NCBI RefSeq assembly: GCF_000003815.2
Contig: NC_049981.1
Location: forward strand, 8,970,377-9,034,376
Direction: 5' to 3'
Length of the DNA stretch: 64,000 nucleotides
Source of the DNA: Branchiostoma floridae
Taxonomy: Eukaryota; Chordata; Leptocardii; Amphioxiformes; Branchiostomatidae
Made by a program: the position numbers and the translations under genes. Below, piece after piece: positions 12,401 to 27,400 of this stretch; position 1 is the first letter of the stretch, and each line of letters begins with the position of its first letter. The notes below the pieces were generated by a model that did no database searches, was not told the origin of the DNA, and saw only the letters and a program-made list of their open reading frames with translations.

Positions 12401-15400
12401 ACTCGACCCTCTGACGTAAATTACCAAAATGAATATAATGAATACATGATGTTTCATTGAACATGAACCTAAATTTAAGTTTCATTGAACATGAACCTAA
12501 ATGTAACAGAAGCATGCTTTAGGTTTCAGAAACATAAGTCCAACTTTACAGTAAGCTCACTCACACATAGAAGCAAGCTGCAGATTCTGATGATCTACTG
12601 TTTAGTTTAGATCTAGAAATGCCACACTTAGCATGAAACTACAAATTGTAAGTACAGTACATTTGTAAGTGATTTATAATGTGAGTTCCCACTTTTGAGT
12701 CAAAAAGTAGACATTTCTGACTTTCAACTAGGTAAATGATTAAGTGGGGGCTACACTGTACAGCTCAAAGACAAAGATATCAGAATATACAACGGCATAT
12801 GAAAAGATAATAGCACTCTCTGTGTTGTCTTTAATCAAAGTTTCATTTCAAGCTGGAGATCATGTCTCCATTCAGGCTAGCATGTCACAAATCAGGCCCT
12901 TCACTGTAATTATATTTTGTCAAATTTCAATGCCACCGTACACATGTTTGTATGTTAGTTGTGCTGCCTGTGGTCTATAATATGCTTTATGTCATACCTG
13001 TGACGCGAAAACATTCGATACGGGTGTTCTGGACTGTGTGATAACTTTCCGTATCACTCGGGTTCTACATGTTGTATCACACAGGCTTTCTTTGAGTAAA
13101 TCTAACTATTTCGAACGGGCCAATTACGGCACGATTGAAAATTCGTATACCGGATTCGGACGAAATATGTGTTTTCTCACAGGTGGATATGACATAGATA
13201 AAATACAACACTGTGTATTCCCCATCACCATCGGTCCCATCCCTCCCGCGGGTCGGATCACCCTCAGGGCTTCAGGCGATCCTTCCCGCGGTCGGGCTGG
13301 CACCTTGGGTGATACGGAATACACCATGTATTGTAGAGTACATGCATGTGTGAGATCCTTACCCTTGCTGTACAGAATGGGGATGTGGTCTGTGGACAGT
13401 TTGCTCTTGCTGGCAATACCAATCAACAGTGGGCTCCCTCTCCTATTGCCAGGAAGACAGTTGTTATACAAAATGTTGCATAATTGGCTACAGTAATGTC
13501 CTTGTCATACATATAGTTAGCAATGTGGCACATCATTGACTGGTCAGCCTTTGGTCAGAAACTAGTCAAAGAATGGTAAGCTACTTACCAGTCAAAAGCT
13601 ATAGAGAAATATGTCAGAAACCTGACAAGACAACAGCAATTTGTCATCTCCTGTGTGCTTGCTTGTGTCATGATGTTGTCCTAAAATATTGATGTTAATT
13701 GCACAACTAGGCAACCAGAAGCCATTACTATTGTGATTGTGCAGCTTTCTGATTTACCCATGTTTCAATTCAATGAGTAAAGGAAACTGTTTATATGAAT
13801 CATTGTATACCAACTTGCAGAAAGCTACTGGTAGTATGTTATGTGTCAAAATTAAAGTTAGAGCAACACATAACACGTTACACACCTGCATGAACCAGAC
13901 TAACAAGAGAAACACAAACCAAGGAGCTTATACTCAAAAGTTGCATTTTAATGACATACAAACATAAGGTCTTAGACTGGTATGTTTGACGGTAACAATT
14001 TTTATTAAAAAAGTACTCCAAAGACTCTTCCGAGAGGATTATCTGAGAGAAGACTCCTTTCTTTCAGCAAGTATTATGCCTCTGAGTCTACCAATGCAAT
14101 GATATAAACATGATAATATGCACAACTCATGTGTAAAAAACTTAAATGTAGAAATAATGCTCAACCTGCCACTTGTTGTAGTAACAGCTGCAGCCAATCA
14201 GTTTTCCAATGTAGGACTCAAATACATACATACATACGTATGTAGTTCGTGGCAGGCGGAAGTTAAGCAGAAACTCATTATGCAAATAAGTCCCTCATTT
14301 GCATAATTAATTTGAAAGTGTCCTAATTCTTCTTAATACGTGTAGTAAATGATTGGGCTGTCAACACTGTGACCTGTGTAAGTTAGTAAAAGGTGTAACG
14401 GCACTTCATATTAATTCGTCACTTTTCGGTGTTTCCACAATTGAATCACAGGTTAACAAGCGGGTTATTGGGCATTTCATTAACCCTTGACATATTTATT
14501 TAGAGTGTTATCCTCGTCATCGCTACGTGTATAACACTAAAAAAAATCTCCACGCTGTCACGGCAAACTGACGTTTTGAAAACAATAACGTAAAAGCACA
14601 TCCAAGGGGAATTCTGTTCTAAGTTACATATTAATCCGTCACTTAAAAATGTGAATCGATTTATCTGTGATTCTGCTTTTGATTGCTTCAACGGTTTTTT
14701 ACCTACCTTCTCTGGTAACAGACAGCTGCACAGGCAAAAAAGGTCACTGATATAAAGCCTGAAAACTACGGACAACTGCGGATCAAAATAGGGTCCCCAG
14801 GGCCCTCGCACGGCGGCAAATTCGTTATAGTTTTCTACTACACGTTCGCGACATCTTCCGAACCGTTAGATCACTGTTAGATGGACATTTCCGGGACTAC
14901 TCCAGCTAATACGGTGCGAATAATTGTTTTGATGCGCGATCATTCATACATAACATCCTGCACCCTCCCCACGTCAACTGTAAACTAATATCTTTGGGTC
15001 GAAGTAATCGTGGCGTCGAACGCCCTCCCCAAGGTACGTCACGGTCATCCGCTGACCACGGTTCAAAAATTATGTAACGTTACCTACAACAGTGCGGGTG
15101 CGGGCACCTCTGGCCTGGTCGCGCTGTACAGAAGTCAAGTAGGGCTCGCAAAACGGTAAAATTGCATTTAATCTAGCTTGAGGCACGTCATATTAGCTTC
15201 AGTTTGAAAAATTCCCAGAGGCCGGCTAACGAAAAACAAGTCGACACGCGCTGGTGATCATTAATGTAGCAAACTCATGTCTGCATGAAACCCAACACTC
15301 CCATAAAGTTCGCGACAGGCTTTGAAGTCAGCGCACGGCCCACCCGATCTCACAATATGTAAATCGCTGAATGCATCATAACACCAACATAATTGAAAGC

Positions 15401-18400
15401 GAATTTCTCATTGCTTGTCCAAAAATAAACCAAGTAGAATACAGCTAGCGGTCAAAAAAAATCGAGGATGTGGTAAAAATATACATGTTGTATTAATGAC
15501 GCTGCACTGAATTACTAGTAATGGAGGGATTTGCCAAGTGTTTTGAGATCACATGCGGTGTCTAGGTAATCATATCTGTTTCCGGCGTCACCATGCTTGC
15601 CGATACTTTTCGGCATTCTTGTGACAAATTTGTGGCATTTTGTGCGCTCATACGTAAAGGCCATTGGTGTAAAATGAAGTATTTACTCTCATGACCAAAC
15701 GAAGCAACTGAGATCGTCAACGTTGACGTGACTTGGAATGCAACGAGCGGCGTAAACAATCGCTACGTTACAGCGAGACTCGCATCGCGGAGACGTACGC
15801 ACCGACAAAGAAATAATTTATGCGTACCAAGGGGAAGCTGAAGTATAGTTGAGACAAAATTCTTCCTTCTGTTTTTTCAAAATCGTTCAAACAAGTCAAA
15901 GAGAGACAGAGGTATTTGTATGCCGAAGTTACGGTACCCTATTTAGAATGGAACAATATGGAACGTTATATTTATCTGTTTTTACCGGCTGAGATTCATG
16001 GTGTAAATTGTGCATGGACGATGTAACATAAACTCCAGAACGGAAAATCCCCAAACACCAACACTCTCATTTATCAATAGTCAAAACGCAACAGTTTTCA
16101 GACAACTGACACTGTTACAATACGATGTCGAACTGGTAAATTTACGTCCGAAGTTGCGGTTAAAATTTTATTGGCAGGGGAGTGTTGAAAAGTGACGAAT
16201 TAATATGATGACGAATTAATATGAAGTGCCGTTACATAAGCAAGCATAAATTATATAAATTTGAAACTCATTTGCATAATCAGAATAATTCATGGAGGTA
16301 TGAGGTCTCCGAAGTCTTGTTTTGACAGTTATCTGCTGGTCTGACCAGCATGCCCTGCACTGTACATCTATTATATTATGAAATATACATCAAGAGAAAA
16401 TTTCCTGGACCAGGTCAAAGAATTCCTACTCAGCACAGTGTACCAATGTCTGTCCCTTTTTCATTCCAATTTTTTTTTCCTGCACCTCTCTGACAAGCTT
16501 TCATCACTTGTGTTGACTTATCTCCCCCTATACAAAACATTGTATATTTTCCTAAAAAACAATGTTTTGAATCGCAAATTTGTATCTCAAGGCTGGTGCC
16601 ACACATGTCAGGATCTCATATACCAGTTGTCGTCATCTTGAAATGTTCTGTCACAACACCATTATAATACCATAACCATATCAGAGAATTTCATAACTTT
16701 TTATAAACACAATGCAGGAGTTCAACAACAAACAACAGTATCATGATTATAAATTTTTTCTAAAAACTACCCCAAGTTCAAACCCGAAGACCATGTGTGT
16801 GAGATGACAAGGTTTGACTGTATGGGGATTAGCATCAGCATTCAGTAAAATTGATAACAGTTACAGACTGTAGATTCGCTGGCCATTTATAATCTACTAA
16901 CAGAAAGAAAATACTCACTACCTTGAAGCAACAGCCTGTCCAGGAAACTTGGTACTCTTGAAGACAACAGCAAACGCACCTTCCTGAAGAGGGATCAAAG
17001 TATATTTTGCACATCATTGCACACCAACAGAAAGTAACTATAATTTTAACTTCAAAATCTGTTTCACTATGGTTCGATGGCCTAGCTTTTTTTATTTGGA
17101 ACCAAAAAAGTCAGTCTACCAGGAGTCAATGTGCACCATATGGTACATGTATATCATAAAGACTGACCAACTGCTGTACAGTCCCCTCTACCAGCTCCCT
17201 GAAGGAGATGCTGTCATTCTCCCTTGTGTCGTACATGTACTTCACCAGCTTAGCAATCACTTCTGTGTCTGTGTCCGACTCAAACTCAAAGCCTTTCCCA
17301 ACCTGTAAGGAAGGAAATAAAATATAGCATTCATAGACTTACACTACATTATACAACAACATAATTATGCAAATGCACTATTTTTTTTAATTATGCAAAT
17401 CAGGTCTCCATGATTGGTACAAGCTGCAAACAAATCTGCAGGGTTGAAACAAAGAAAAAAACTTAAATAAAGTATGATCACCTTCTACACCAATGACATG
17501 AACACATTTTGGCGGGTCTGCATTGCTCTTTTTGTATAAGTGTATAACTAAGGTGCACAAGATGTAATAGGAGGGCCTTTATAATTCCACCTAAACTGTA
17601 GGGAAGCTAATTCACTTCACGTAATTCATAATGAGGAGGCGAAAATTGCATGGCCAGTGCATTTCAGAAATTTCCAGTAAATCATGGGCACACTTTATAC
17701 CTACAAATGTACAACTGTTACAGTTATATAGTTGTGCAACTGCTGTAGTCTATTGTTGTGGGCAACGGTTGTCTTTAGACACATGATCAGAGTATCGCAA
17801 GACACCGCGGTGCAGAATTCCTTTGCAGTGCACATGTGACCCCTTGTACGCACATTCAAAATGGCGGGAAAATTCTTTATTTTTGTCATGCAGCAGATTA
17901 TTTTTTGTGTTTGCTTGTCTTGTAGATAAGACAAAGAGTACGTCCCCAACAAAGGATGAGATCGAGAGGCTCATACAGAGATGGGAAAATCTGGAATTGA
18001 ACCCAGCATTCGTGGCCACTGGTGGTTGTTCAAGAAATAAGGGCAATTATTAGAAAGAAGGCCACTGGTCACAGGGCATTGCACTTTGCAGGAACAGGCA
18101 GTTGTTAATGATATGACAAAAATATGTTCCAAAATTGACTACATGTACATGTATATGGAGAAAATGCTGTACAGTAGTTTTCCTTGCCAGACAGAAAAGA
18201 ACATGCTGCAGGCTTATTAGCATATGATCCACTTCCTTCACAGGCAACGATAATCATTCCTCTTATGACATGTGAAGACTAGTCAATTGTACATGTACCT
18301 CAAGGGTCGCACGTCCAGGTGGTCACACGATGATTCAATGAAAAACGGCACTTGACTATTTTGATCCCCTTTAGATAGTCTAACTAGAGTTCCATGACCT

Positions 18401-21400
18401 TTGCCAAATTATCCTAACCTTTACAACTGCTGTGATAATTGTGATTTTCATTAATTATGCAAATACGGTTCTCATTTGCATAAATTCCACTACTTGATCT
18501 TCTCCTCCACCAAACAACAAACGTACACAATCTATGTTAAGGATGAAGGCTGTTATCCCATTTTCTGATAATTTATGCATATGAGGACCTGATTTGCATA
18601 ATTGATTTTCAACGATGTTCACTTGTCAATAACTTCCAACTGCTGCAAGTAAGAAGTTCCCGTCATTAACCATAATGACATTATAGCATTTATTATGAAA
18701 AGTAGGTCTTTATTTTGCATAATATATATATATCCATTTTCTTCTCCTTCTCAGTTACAAATGTCACATGTACAAATGTCGTGCAATAAAGTTCATTCAT
18801 TCATTCATGTTGCAATGGTCCTATAATGGAAATGAGTGTGTTGACACAATTTTCTAATTAATTATGCAAATTAGACTTATTTGCATAATTAATATGTAAT
18901 CACATGAAGCATCACGTAAGCTATCTACATACCAAAAGTCATAACAATCTGTTAAACTCTTCTTGAGTTATTCCCTTTCAAAGTCTCGCATCAAAGCTGT
19001 CTTGCAGTTCCAAAACAAGCTGCTAGGGGGCCCAAACCTATACCACTTACTCTCGGTATTTGAAGCTATCTACCACCAAAAAAAATCATAGTCGCAGCAG
19101 ATTTATACTGCTGCCTATTAATTACAGTGTAATGTAAGCTTTCTTCAATTTACACATCCTACCACTGTCAACATGTACTTACCAAGAACTTCTTGATGTC
19201 CTTGTAGTTGGTGATGATACCATTATGAACAACAACAAACTCTGTAAAATATTGTACAAACAAGTGCTTTAAAAAAGCTGGCATTTTGCCACGGTTTGCG
19301 TGTGTGAACGTTTTTTTTCTAGTTACTAGAATGTCATATAAATAGAAACAGAGTAATTAACCTGTCCTTCCCACGAAGTGATATGGTCGCATGGAGAGAT
19401 TCACAAATATGCAAATGAGGTATGTCCGGGAATATGAAAATGAGTATATACACGAATATGTTTTGTAAAACTTTTGTCATACAGTATGCAATTGTTTTCT
19501 AGAAATTAAATCAGTTTCTTAATGGCATAGATTGAACAGGTCCGTTCATTCCAAGATTCCAACATCTCAACATCACAACATCACAACAGCGAATATTCTG
19601 GCTACAAAGCATTTTGCGGCAAAAATAATGTACAAAAAGTGGTACATGTAAGTGGTAGCTTCCTTGTGTAGAGTAACTTTGTTACATATAATATAGGTAT
19701 AATGTCACTGCATTCATAGCATAGATAACATGGCATGATTTAGATTGCATGATTTAATCAATGTGCATACAGAAATGGTGACAAAAGATAAATTGTGTGT
19801 CATGAGTGCTTACCATTGTTTGAATCTGAGCGTTGGGGGTGACTGTTGACGTTGTTTGGCACACCATGGGTAGCCCAGCGGGTGTGTGCAATGCCCAGGT
19901 GGGAATCAAACTCCAGGTCAAAGTTCAGATCCTCCCTTCCTACATGGAACACATTATTTTTAGTCTTTGTTTTCTTCTGCTTTAAACAATATCAAAAATC
20001 TGACACAGGTATACACCTGAAGAAAGACTGGACCTGAAGTTTCGTTTCTCTTAGTTCATGCAAACATTTAATCAACACAGTACAGATTCAGGACCCTGCC
20101 CAGCTGACGGCCGCTCTGAAATCAACTCACTCCATTCAAGAAGAAATGAAAAGAGTTCCAGGACCCCATACCTTCGCCAAATGATCCTAACCTTTACAAC
20201 TGCAGAATGAATTGTGTTTTTCATTAGTTATGCAAATTATGTTCTCATTTGCATAAATCATATTAGTTGATCATCTCCTCCACCAGACAACAGACGTACA
20301 CAATCCTCATGTGCATATTGTTGATATTGTAATATCGTTAATTATCATGATAGTTACATCATCATCATCTATCATCCTCTTTTAAAAGGTGCAGCAAGTA
20401 AAGTTTGTCTACCACAACACTCTTTCATCGTTGTGAGAAGTTGAATAGTTACAACATTGTCCCATTGTAGACTAATTATACATAAAACTGGTGTTTCTGT
20501 CACAATTTCATCATGTATGTGGAAACACTTCTAGCACTTGACTTTGCTATCCTCTCCTTGGTTTCTGTTGGTGTCACTTTTGTAGCCAGTTGACTTATTG
20601 TACCCTCTGACAGTCCAGACTTCTTGAAATTTTGAGTTCCTGCACCAGGCCAATAATTAGCACTGTCAAACTCACACCTTCTATCAAGGCACATTCCCAC
20701 GTGTCTGCATAACTGTCCAGGTGGTGTATGTATCCTCTTCATCAAGTAGAAAAAAAAATAGCCAGAATACAAGTATTTTCTTTGTGTAATTTCATTTACT
20801 GACACCCAGAGTAAAAGGAAGATCATTTTTGTTTGTTGACTACAAAAAAAAGTCACACCTGATTAGATATATACAACCAACATGAATGGGCAAATCCCAA
20901 CATACTGTAACGTTTACTTAGTACTAGTAGATTTGCCACTGAAAGTCTGTACTATACTATGGAAGAGAACTACTCAACACTTTTTACAGATAGTACAATA
21001 CTGTGATGAAATATCTGCACATGCAAACGTGCGCCCTCACCCCTCCCACTTACTGCGGCATTCTGCATGCCCGTAAATATACTTAATAGTCTAGTACTCC
21101 AAAATGTATTGCTAAATCCGACACCCAAAACTTGCTTAAATCAAACAAAAATTACCCATAAACGATGACAAGCTACCCAAATTTGTTACTGCTTTTGTGT
21201 ATTGTCAAATATAAGTACAATTTTCACTTACTTTTGACAGATTTCTTTGTTGGCCTGTACTTCCGGTAAATGTATTGATCCAATTAGTGACCACAAACAA
21301 CTGGTCACACATGGGCAGTATTCACTCAGTCATTTACCATATACACGTATGGTGAAATGCTCAAAGGTGGCAGGCATTGCAAATAGACGTTGAACCCCTG

Positions 21401-24400
21401 CCAAATTGGCTTATAATCATTTTGAAGTGATTTCTGGCCAAAAATGATAGTAAATACCTCGTGCATTATCATGCCAAATATCAGTGCCAGGGCATGGGAG
21501 GCAAAATATACAGTTCTGGTCAGAAAATGGAAAAAAATTCATTTTAAAGGCATCTACCGGAAAAACAGAAAAAAAGTCTGGAGGTATTGGCCCACTCTAC
21601 CCTTGTGCCAAATTTCATGTCATTCAGTCCAAGAACGACGAAGATGAATCTCCTTAAAGATTGTGACAGGAGAAGAAAGAAGAAGCAGAAACATTATCAA
21701 TGCAATATTCTCACTCTGTACAGTATACCTATCGTATACCTAGTATGTTGGAGTGAAAAATGAATTGGAAAGTAATAAAAACTGAAAAAAAGTGATGGTT
21801 TACTAGTAATCATTTGTCATACTGGTGTAAATTGACTCTTACCAAATTATGCCACAGAAATATACATGTATGTCTACTGGGTGAATTATCTTTTCTCTTC
21901 TTGTATGGATAAATTCAGAAGTTTCAAGCAATTCAGTACTGCAGGTCATGTGATTAATGAGAAAAGACTTTACCTTGAATCTCTTCCTGCAGATTGATAA
22001 CCTTCCCTCTCTTCTTGATTAGGATTGTTGACTGCTCATTCTTCTCAATGTCATTTCCACCATCCACACCAATCCCTGTTGGATTGTATGTAAACAAACA
22101 CAATAAGCATCAGGTGCTTTACTGCAGTTATGTTACTAAGTCATGTTTATATGATATGTAGGGCAGTAGGAGACATTTTTTTGTCAGCACAGGGTTGGAT
22201 AGTCCAATGGTCTGATTACTTAAGGCAGTGAAAGTGTTGATCGAACCCATGCGTTTTTTCCAGGCATGTTTGTAGATATTGTTCCACTGACCTGACTAAA
22301 TCACTCACCTATAGATTGTTTTGACGTGACCGTCGCGTTCAAACGTTCGAACAGCCATGTTGGATGATAAGCTGCTCGATCTCCACACGGCTGTGTGTTG
22401 CACGTGGTGGACCCGTTCGTGGAAACAATTTTTTTTTAAATTCAGAAACGGGCTGGATGTTTGCCGTGCTAACTGCGACTTCCATGAAAACAGGATACGG
22501 CCTACTCAATGTTTCTATTTAACAACATCACTTACAGTGCATACTGATTGAATCTTATAACGTTATATAACGTTAGCTATACCGACAACATGAGTCCCAG
22601 GGTGTAATTTTACAGGCTAATGCCCTTTTTGTGGGCTGAAAGTTGGTTTCTGGCACAAGGTACAATGTACGTCATGGATGCAATGGTCATGTCACACAAA
22701 GGTCATTAAAACTGAGCGGTCGCTAGAGCCCGTTCACACTTGTGCGCACATCAAGACGGCATGTGTTCTGTACTGACATTTTGGTTTGGGTAAAGATTAC
22801 AGGTAACAACGTTTTTTATTTGCCCCGCTGGTCGAACAAGAAAATTCATGATACTGAACTTACACGCGTGAGCGGGCACAATACATCCCGCATATGCATC
22901 TCAGTCATTTTGTGTCAGTTTTAGGTAGTACTACGCAGGCACACGCTCAGTACGGCCCAATACACGTACCTAAAAGTGACACAAATCAATCCAGATTCAG
23001 AAAAATGTCAATACAAACCTCATATGGACTTGATATACACGCTCATGTGACTGCACCCACTGTGGACTGTACCTACAGGATGCGGTCAAATGAGCGTGTA
23101 TATTCGAGTCCGTATGAAATTCTTTAAGCCTCCACCGGGCTCCACAGGTTGCTTGGAAAATAGAATTGAACAAATGTGTAAATGGATTGTATGTATTTAT
23201 TATTCATTTGAGTTATATTGAGTCCACTTCAGATGATTCCGGGATGATCTCAGCAGGGAACATCCCTAATCTATCCTGACTCAGTAGATTATAAAGATGA
23301 ATCAGCTCTTCCTGTTTTATTAATAGATAACATCCGTCGTTAGAGACACTCTGCTTTCAGACGCGCAAGCAGGCAGCAACGCTTCGCAATTTGTTCTGCA
23401 CCCTAATCCCACCCGACCCTAATATCTGTTAGTCATATCAATTGTATTGCCTTCCTTCCTTGTCATAGTTGTTTGCGACAATAATGATCTTATTAAAAAA
23501 ATGTATGTGTTAATGAATGAACTGTTTGTAGATGAAATGTCTGTTGTACACACTAATGTATTTAGTGTAAATAGAGCTTTAGGATAGTATTGTACAGTAC
23601 TGACATAATCCTTATATGGATAGATATCTCTGTGTACAGGTCTGAATTTTTGTCTTGTGTGAAAATAAAACTCCCTATGTTTGATGCTCCAAAGCTGTCT
23701 CTGTACATTATTGCATACAATAGGCTAGACTATGAGATACCCTAGGATTCAAAATAGACAGAATCGGCAAAGTTGGGCTTGTCTTCCAGTGAGCTCTGCG
23801 CTTGTGTTGTGGCGAGGGAAGTTTTTACGAGCTTGGTCGAGCTTCTGTAACCTTTAAAGCTTTATGCTGTCACTGGAGACGGTTTGGCACCTGACAAAAC
23901 ATGATGGTGCTAAGCATTCTGAGTTTGAATTTTCAGTATTAAGTGCACAGTAGGCAGCAGTAACATCAGCAGCCCTAGTAACCATTAATGCTTCTTGATC
24001 AAATTTGTTAATTTGTGAATGGCAGTCTCTACCGCATCCTGCACATATGAAACTGTTTGTGATGGTAGAGGCTATTTTTTGACGACGCTGGTCTCTGAGT
24101 TGGGATCTGGTAGCGTCATGACATGCCAAAATACAGGAGAAAAAAAGAAGCACGCACGAACCTAATCATTATCCTGCTAAGCCCCATTATCCGCTTGCCT
24201 CACGGAGTCTGAGGGTCGGGGCCGGGAAGTGCCAAATCTTGCCCCTTGTGAGATTGTGAGGCAATTGATAGTGCATGGGGGCAGTTGGAAATGGGGTAGG
24301 TATAAAGTTTGTGCCATTATCAAACTGCCCCCACTATCCCAGGATCGGTAGCTCCTCCATACGCTGCCTGTACTACCTACATGAAAATTCAAGCGTCTGA

Positions 24401-27400
24401 AATTCTTCGGACGCCGACCAAGGGAGTCCAAAGGCATCTGAGAGCGTTTAAGCCCGTTTCAAACCGTCTGCAAGCGTCAGATGTAGTCGGAAACGGCCGC
24501 TGACAAATCGTGAGCGTCCGGGCCGTCCTGTCAGTTTTTATGTTGAACGCCCGGACGCCTGAAAGACCTTCTTTTGCCGTCTGAGACGGCCACTGATGGG
24601 GCTATAAAATACTTAGTCACCCAACGTCGGCAGACGGCTTGCCTCTGTCCTTATTCCCCACGGGAAACATGACGTTTTTAACTTCTGCACATGCGCCAAT
24701 TTCAGCGGGTGATTTCGAATTTCAGACCGTCATACACTCCGGCCGTTGCAGGACATATGTTCAGTAGGTGACTATTTCTGTTGGCTTTCTGGTCCGTTTG
24801 TTAAATTTTGCTCACTTTCGGAGCATGGACTTAACGTATAGAAGTAGCAGCATGTTTCTACGACATTGTGTTGAGGTTGGGTTTACGGCGAATCGACTGT
24901 ATTCATTATTTATACTACAAAAGAATGTACAAAAAATTTATTTGTCGTGCACCGACAAGGGGGATAAATTATCCTACTTAAAACAACAAACGTTGGACAA
25001 CAGAAATCACAGATGTCGTCAAAAGAAGCAGCGTTCTTCCGTTAGTTGACTGTCGATACTTTGCAGGCGCCGGTAAGTGAACTGTTATTTTTAATTTTGT
25101 ACACCATGTTGCAAAATTTACCGACGACTTGTACGATACCCTCCCCACATACGCAAAGAATTGATAAAATTTACGATGTTGTTTTGATGCCACAAAATAA
25201 AAAGACTTATGAACACCTTGTTGAATACGTGAAAAAAATATCTGTTGTTTCTATTAAGAATGATAATGCTGAAAAAAATGTAGATTTAGACCACAGAAAA
25301 TGATGAAGATACCTACCTATTTGCCGTCGTGAATCAAGTCTAACGGCCCTCCCAACTATGGTGACCGGGTGAGGAACTTATGAACCGGAAGAATTTGTTT
25401 CGCTACCGCGAAATAAAAATGACACATGGACATTGTAGAAAATGTATTGTCTATATGAAACTCCCATTAAATACTCTCCAGTGTTTAATTAAGACTGATG
25501 TATTTAAAACCTACGATAGAGAATTACAAAACGTCCTGCATCCACCCTTCATGTTATGTGGGATCGTCCACCATGATTGATTAAATTTGCTACATCTACA
25601 TGCATGTTGTGTCGGCACGCGGCTCAAAGAGACGCGGACACGATTGAAGGTCGGATTGAATTTCATACAAAGTCATGTAAAACAAAGTTATAAAGGCCGC
25701 GGAGTTTATCTGAATTGAAGTTTAGTTCAAGTTGCGTTTGATTTTAGCTAAAACCTGACAGCCCGGTCGTGGGTGGTCTTTTACATGATTGTACACTTCA
25801 CTGACTGCTTATTTGTTTGTCCCAAGAGGCCATAAAACTAGACGGCATCGACGTCAGAAACGGCGTCCGGACAGCCGTCTACGCCTGTGCAAAATGTTGC
25901 CCCTACCCGTACTCTCTACCTGATTATTAAACTTCACTGGGTCTTGACGGAGAATAGTTTGAGTTTGGCCAAGATGTTGACCTTAGCATTGATTGATTCT
26001 CTTGGCCATTTTAAATTTTATTCCATTTTCTGTCGCACGTCCATGCAGCCTGGATTACGTCATCGATGCCGTCCCAATTGGCGTCCGGCCCGTCCCAGCA
26101 GCCTGGATTACGCCGTCTAAGCCACCGTCGCAATAGGCGTCCGGTCCGTCCGCGGAGACGTCTGTTCCCAGCGGGGGGCCCGCCCGACGGCGCGGGAGCA
26201 TCTGGGTGCCCGCTTTCAGAAGCCGTTTCGGACGGCCCCGACGTCCGCCTGGACGCGTCTAATGTGCCAATCTAGACGCGTCCAAGCGTTTTTATGCCGT
26301 CCGGACCGTCTTGGGCGTTTCGTTAAACCATCAAAATGGCGTCTAAAGCCATCTGCCGTCTGCATCCCAATAATCTGAGACGCCTCCGGACGGGCTAGGG
26401 ACGCGCGTCTAAAACGGCGTTTAACTGTTTGGAACGCTTGAATTTTCACATAGGTAAGCTGTAGGCTGGGTATTCAACTATCGGAACCAGCTAGCGTTTA
26501 TAGATCGTTGAATGCCATTTTTATCAAGCATATGGATCAACACCTATTATAAATGGCAACTTTGTCACAAAATCTAGCCTTAGATACATCACTTAACGAT
26601 TCGCTGTACAGCGAGAAAACAGCACACTTGAGCCCACCGCAAGTAACTTTGATAGCGCCATTCTGTGTTCTATTCATCCAGGTATCATCCAACTTGGTGC
26701 CCTCGTGTGACACAGCGGTTTTCGAACGTTCTGTGAAAACGATCTATCAGTTCATCCAACTATCCAGCCCTAAATGCTTGACAGACACTCGCAATTCAGG
26801 CATATAGTAGTATCACATTTTTAGTAATTCTAATAGACAAAGTATAAGTACATGACATTAACACAAAGTATAGATTTAGAAAGCTGTAACTCACCTGCGG
26901 AATCATAGCCTCTGTACTCCAGTCTCTGAAGCCCCTTGATTAGCTTGTCCAAAATCTCCTTCCGCTTTTTGGGCACACAAAAGTTTAGGTATGCAAAAAT
27001 TCCTGGTGACAGAAAAAGGAATAGTATGATCATATAGCAAAGTATCCCATTCCATGGTAATACATTTTGTATTATCACTTGACACTTCACCCCTCAGAGT
27101 CGAGTCAGACTTTCTCTCGGCATGTGTGGATTAGCCTGTTGGTGCTTAGCTGTTTATTATTATTATTAAATGAAAAGAGAAGTGAAAAACATAGCATCTT
27201 TACTGGAAAAAAATCCTTCAAATCCAGACATAAGGCGGGTAGATTCTTCAGAAGTAAAAAAGAATATAAGAAATTGCTAAAAAAAGAAAAAACGAGATTT
27301 CCACCAATAAATCATGGATCAATTGTCTTCACTAAGGGAAAGAAATCCGAGTGCATTCTGGAATTTGATAAATAAATTGAAACCAGGAAAGCCAAATGAG

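Noticed and set aside
13038-13496. 152-codon plus-strand ORF across GFAT exon 8
   Set aside because: It is the antisense shadow of exon 8 plus the GC-rich hairpin repeat; no protein motif.
14500-14811. 103-codon minus-strand ORF in the 14.4-16.2 kb element
   Set aside because: No transposase motif; composition looks non-coding.
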